A stretch of 8,386 nt of DNA from JAKAIY01 sp036258195 (GTDB lineage: Bacteria; Chloroflexota; Ktedonobacteria; Ktedonobacterales; JADMIN01). A program made the translations under genes and the position numbers. The notes beneath the pieces are model-generated. The model was given only the letters and a program-made list of their open reading frames with translations, was not told the origin of the DNA and searched no databases. Of this stretch, positions 6,097 to 8,386 are shown one piece after another. The stretch covers positions 1 to 8,386 of the forward strand of contig DATAED010000131.1 of the NCBI GenBank assembly GCA_036258195.1. The letters are read 5' to 3'. Every line of letters begins with the position of its first letter. Position 1 is the first letter of the stretch.

Positions 6097-6417
6097 TCAC
6101 GGCAGCGGCGCAGCGGGCAATTGCCCTGCCGGGGTGAACCAGGGGTGCAGCTCGACGGCGAAGTGGCCCGCCTGGATGGCTGGGTCGGCGTGCGCCAGCG
6201 CCTGCGCCTCCTCCATCGTAGCCGTGCAATAGATCGAGACGCCGTGCAGGTCGCTGCCATCTGTCACCGGGCCAGAGGCCAGCGTTTTGCCCGCTTCGCG
6301 CAACTCCTGCAGGTACGTCATGTGGCGCACGATCAGCGCCTGGAGCGCGGGCGTCGGCTCTGCCGTCCAGTTCGGCCCCTTGCGCAGCAGCATGACGTAG
6401 TAGGTCGTGAATTCCAC
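6097..6417 (-). CDS. YciI-like (YCII-related domain) protein
   Basis: A 106-residue cytosolic protein of the YCII/dimeric alpha-beta-barrel type. Family-like features in order: the first strand TYYVMLLRKGPNW (5-17), the helix with RHMTYLQELREAG (31-43) containing His32, GPVTDGSDLHGVSIY (49-63), and HADPAIQAGHFAVELHPWF (76-94), with the typical Asp78-Pro, Gly84 and the closing PW. YciI-like proteins have a ferredoxin-like fold with a conserved His/Asp pair; enzymatic roles are largely undefined, so I give none. The start is GTG at 6415-6417 with a strong GGGGAGG (6424-6430) 6 nt upstream. It follows the DUF1232 gene by 39 bp on the same strand and is probably co-transcribed. The Pro/Ala-rich end (96-106) is slightly longer than usual. 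Confidence 0.82.
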   Translation of the reverse strand: MEFTTYYVMLLRKGPNWTAEPTPALQALIVRHMTYLQELREAGKTLASGPVTDGSDLHGVSIYCTATMEEAQALAHADPAIQAGHFAVELHPWFTPAGQLPAAPLP

Positions 6418-6456
6418 GTGAAACCTCCCCAGCAGGTGAGCGAGTCAACCGGTAGA

Positions 6457-6858
6457 TTAGCCGTTGATGAGCCGCGCCACCCAGATGGCACAGGCGATGG
6501 CAAGCAGCGCCCAGACCGCGATGATGATGTACATGGCAATGAGCGCGCCAGCCCAATTGGTCGCCTTGCCTTGCAGCGTAGCAGTCGCTCGCTCGCGACA
6601 CTCCGCCAGGACGGGCGCGGGAACGAGCTTCACGACAAGCGCCACGCCCAGCGGTACGATAATGAGGTCGTCGAGATAGCCCACCACTGGAATGAAATCG
6701 GGAATCAGGTCAATCGGGCTGAACGCATAGCCCACGACACAGACCGCCAGCGCTTTGGCGTACCAGGGCACACGAGGATCACGGATGGCCAGGTAGAGCG
6801 CATAGGTCTCCCGCTTGAGCCGCCACGCCTGTCGCTTCCATACCTCGATCAGTCGCAT
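6457..6858 (-). CDS. DUF1232 (YkvA-like) membrane protein
   Basis: A 133-residue protein with the diagnostic DUF1232 stretch FSPIDLIPDFIPVVGYLDD (46-64), preceded by a basic amphipathic N-terminus (WKRQAWRLKRETYALYLAIRDPRVPWYAK). A hydrophobic run at 66-79 and a C-terminal transmembrane helix (101-130) place it in the membrane. The family is widespread and its molecular role is unknown. The start at 6858 is chosen because the conserved N-terminal region begins there and GGGGTGAT lies about 7-8 nt upstream; the longer frame to 6912 has no support and would run over part of the leader. It is upstream of the YciI-like gene in an apparent two-gene unit, with its own candidate promoter at 6970-6978 and a structured leader. 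Confidence 0.87.
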   Translation of the reverse strand: MRLIEVWKRQAWRLKRETYALYLAIRDPRVPWYAKALAVCVVGYAFSPIDLIPDFIPVVGYLDDLIIVPLGVALVVKLVPAPVLAECRERATATLQGKATNWAGALIAMYIIIAVWALLAIACAIWVARLING

Positions 6859-6920
6859 AGCCGTATCACCCCGAATCGAAGCAACGCGGGAGCCTCCCTG
6901 CCGACTCAGCACGGATGGCG

Positions 6921-6944
6921 TCAGAGGAGCGCGCGCCGCGCCAT
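6921..6944 (-). CDS. Candidate 7-residue leader ORF upstream of the DUF1232 gene
   Basis: On the minus strand, AGAGGAG is followed after 5 nt by ATG and the codons for MARRALL, then TGA. The Shine-Dalgarno is one of the best in the window. The SD (within 6950-6958) can pair with the last two sense codons and stop (6921-6929), since TCAGAGGAG and CTCCTCTGA are exact reverse complements. This is a sequence observation; that it is translated or regulatory is inference. Confidence 0.3.
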   Translation of the reverse strand: MARRALL

Positions 6945-6958
6945 GCCAACTCCTCTGA
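6921..6958 (-). promoter_or_regulatory. 9-bp inverted repeat in the DUF1232 leader
   Basis: TCAGAGGAG (6921-6929) and CTCCTCTGA (6950-6958) are perfect inverted repeats around a 20-nt GC-rich loop. In the minus-strand RNA the stem would hide the ribosome-binding site of the 7-codon ORF. Alternatives: an operator for a dimeric repressor, just downstream of the candidate promoter, or a chance repeat. Confidence 0.4.
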
Positions 6959-6969
6959 TTGGCGCCCTC

Positions 6970-6978
6970 AGCATATCA
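6970..6978 (-). promoter_or_regulatory. Candidate extended -10 upstream of the DUF1232 gene
   Basis: On the minus strand the sequence reads TGA then TATGCT, an extended -10 with four of six hexamer matches. No good -35 is seen. It would start RNA about 19 nt before the mini-ORF. Confidence 0.3.
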
Positions 6979-6995
6979 CCGCTACCGCGACATGT

Positions 6996-7019
6996 CGGTC
7001 AGCCCGACGATGCTGACCG
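6996..7019 (-). terminator. Hairpin directly after the histidine kinase stop
   Basis: CGGTCAGC and GCTGACCG form a perfect 8-bp stem with an 8-nt loop, beginning at the base after the kinase TAA stop (7020-7022). The position suggests transcript termination or messenger-end protection. No T-tract follows. Confidence 0.45.
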
Positions 7020-8126
7020 TTACGCCGCTGATGCGCCCGCTGTCAGCGTCTGCGTGGGCGCGGCTCCGGTGAAGATGGCGCCGCCGTGCGGGTCGTTGGC
7101 CGCCGTCAGCGCGCCGCCGTGGGCGCGCATGATGCGCTGCGCGATGGCCAGCCCCAGCCCCGCGCCGCCGGTCGCGCGATTGCGCGAGGCCTCGCCGCGA
7201 TAGAACGGCGCGAAGAGGTGCGGCAGATCCTCGGCGGAGATGCCCGGCCCGCTATCGCCGACGCTGAAGCGCCACTGGCCGCTGTCGGCGCTCCACTCCA
7301 GGCGGATCGCGCCGCCCTCCGGCGTATAGCGCACGGCGTTCTCCAGCACATTGGTGATGGCGCGGCTCAGCAGGCGCGGGTCGCCCTCGCAGGGGCAGGC
7401 GGGCGCGCTGGCAGGCAGCGTCAGCGCCAGCCCCTTCGCCTCGGCCTGCGGGCGCACGCCCTCCGCCGCCTCACGCGCCAGCGCGCCCAGCTCCAGCGGC
7501 TCGCGGCGCATCGTCTGCTCTAGCCGCTCGATCTGCGTATAGGCCGTCAGGTCGGCGGTCAGGTGCTCCAGTTCGCTGACCTTGGCCTGGCAGGTGTGCA
7601 GATAGTGGCGCATACGCTCCGGCGTCACCGCGATGCCGGACTCCAGCCCCTCCAGGTAGCCGCGCAGGGCGAAGATGGGCGAGTTCAGGTCGTGGGCGAT
7701 GGCGCTGATGTAGAAGCGCCGCTCCTGCTCCAGCTCCTCCTGGCGGGCCAGCGCCGCGCGCAGCTCCTCGCCCATCGCGGTGAAGGCCGTCATCGCCTGA
7801 TCGATCTCGCGCACGCGCGAGGAGGGCAGCGAGAACTCCAGGTCGTGCTTGCCCACTCTGGCCGCCGCCGCGCTCATCGCACGCAGTGGCTTCAGCACGG
7901 CCCAGCCAATCGCCACCACGACCACCACCGGCACCGAGAGCTGCATCACCACGGGCAGCGCGACAACGATGGGATGCTGATTGAAGAGCGCGGTGGGGTC
8001 TTCTCCGGGCCAGAGCAGCGCGCCGACGCCCAGCATGAGCAGCAGCATCACGCCCGGCAGCAGCGCATAGGCCGCCCAGATGACGCCCAGCCACTGCCGA
8101 CTGGAGAGCGTTCTCAGGGGTCTCAT
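7020..8126 (-). CDS. Two-component sensor histidine kinase (HAMP-HisKA-HATPase)
   Basis: A 368-residue membrane sensor kinase. Two transmembrane helices (about 12-39 and 52-76) enclose a very short outside loop of roughly 12 residues, so stimulus sensing is probably within the membrane or through a partner. A HAMP-like linker follows (77-127), then the HisKA helix with the H-box AIAHDLNSP and phospho-acceptor His145. The ATPase domain shows the N-box NVLENAVRYTPEGG (259-272), G1 GDSGPGI (290-296), F-box LFAPFYRGE (304-312) and G2 GGAGLGLA (320-327). All catalytic motifs look intact. The H-box has HDLNSP rather than the commoner HELRTP. The ATG (8124-8126) overlaps the stop of the upstream response regulator in ATGA, so the two are translationally coupled and probably form a cognate pair. 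The target genes are not visible. Confidence 0.94.
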   Translation of the reverse strand: MRPLRTLSSRQWLGVIWAAYALLPGVMLLLMLGVGALLWPGEDPTALFNQHPIVVALPVVMQLSVPVVVVVAIGWAVLKPLRAMSAAAARVGKHDLEFSLPSSRVREIDQAMTAFTAMGEELRAALARQEELEQERRFYISAIAHDLNSPIFALRGYLEGLESGIAVTPERMRHYLHTCQAKVSELEHLTADLTAYTQIERLEQTMRREPLELGALAREAAEGVRPQAEAKGLALTLPASAPACPCEGDPRLLSRAITNVLENAVRYTPEGGAIRLEWSADSGQWRFSVGDSGPGISAEDLPHLFAPFYRGEASRNRATGGAGLGLAIAQRIMRAHGGALTAANDPHGGAIFTGAAPTQTLTAGASAA

Positions 8127-8386
8127 GATGCCTGGCCTCCCTCGAAGCGATAGCCCACCCCGCGCACTGTCACGATGTAGCGCGGCGCGGCGGAATCCAC
8201 CTCGATCTTCTGGCGGATGCGGTTGATGTAGACGGCCACGGCGTGACGGTCGCCGACGCCTTCCCAGAAGCGGTCGAAGAGGTCATCCTGCGTGAAGACC
8301 TGGCGCGGATGCTCCACCAGCAGCAGCAGGATGGCGTACTCGCGCGCCGCGAACGGTACGGTCGCCCCCGCCACGCAGACCTCGTG
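8123..8386 (-). CDS. OmpR/PhoB-family response regulator, C-terminal DNA-binding domain (5' end outside window)
   Basis: Only the last 87 codons lie in the window; the frame is open to the edge, so the GTG at 8374 is internal. The visible part is a winged-helix effector domain: FAAREYAILLLLVEHPRQ (first helix after the strand region), the recognition-helix segment AVAVYINRIRQKIE, and the C-terminal wing YIVTVRGVGYRFE. These are typical of OmpR/PhoB regulators. The receiver domain with the phospho-accepting Asp would be upstream, outside the window. It overlaps the histidine kinase start by 4 nt. Confidence 0.93.
   Translation of the reverse strand, partial: HEVCVAGATVPFAAREYAILLLLVEHPRQVFTQDDLFDRFWEGVGDRHAVAVYINRIRQKIEVDSAAPRYIVTVRGVGYRFEGGQAS

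Noticed and set aside
6888..6898. GGGAGCCTCCC palindrome in the DUF1232 leader
   Set aside because: Only one base separates the arms, so it cannot form an RNA hairpin; too short to claim as an operator.
6121..7203. 360-codon open frame on + spanning the YciI-like, DUF1232 and kinase ends
   Set aside because: It runs antisense across three well-supported genes and their gaps, which a real gene would be unlikely to do.
7563..8153. 196-codon open frame on + opposite the kinase
   Set aside because: Gln/His/Arg-rich shadow frame antisense to intact kinase motifs.

Overview
The window is GC-rich bacterial DNA with tightly packed genes, clear Shine-Dalgarno sites, several GTG starts and 4-nt gene overlaps. 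Gene content (a GH57/DUF3536 protein, sucC-sucD-map in a row, a DUF1232 membrane protein, an OmpR-type two-component pair) and the lipoprotein sorting signal fit a high-GC free-living bacterium. Chloroflexota is my best guess, but this is an inference from gene style and no marker here proves it.

Layout: (1) 1-375, the C-terminal end of a GH57-like DUF3536 protein on the + strand. (2) 376-4456, on the - strand, a central-metabolism unit read sucC > sucD > map, followed by a uracil-DNA-glycosylase-superfamily gene. A strong sigma-70-like promoter lies at 4427-4456 and a paired REP-like palindrome sits between sucD and map. (3) 4493-6075, a divergent pair: a lipoprotein on - and a five-helix membrane protein on +. 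(4) 6097-6858, on -, a DUF1232 membrane protein followed by a YciI-like protein. (5) 7020-8386, on -, a response regulator (only its DNA-binding end is inside the window) overlapping a sensor histidine kinase by 4 nt.

The most notable structure is around the UDG-superfamily gene. It is flanked by two direct, imperfect copies (about 89% identical over about 93 bp) of the last codons of map plus about 40 bp of its downstream sequence. The copy next to the intact map gene (1318-1409) is the working 3' end. The other (409-501) is an orphan fragment whose last 12 codons differ from the working copy only at synonymous positions, followed upstream by a 1-base insertion. This looks like a small genomic islet, carrying a lower-GC DNA-glycosylase-like gene, that entered at the 3' end of map while leaving map intact.

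How the genes work together: SucC and SucD form succinyl-CoA synthetase of the TCA cycle and are translationally coupled through a GTGA overlap. Map removes initiator methionine from new proteins. The glycosylase-like protein probably acts on DNA bases (repair or defence, unknown). The histidine kinase and response regulator form one signalling pair. The lipoprotein, membrane protein, DUF1232 and YciI-like proteins have no assigned pathway.
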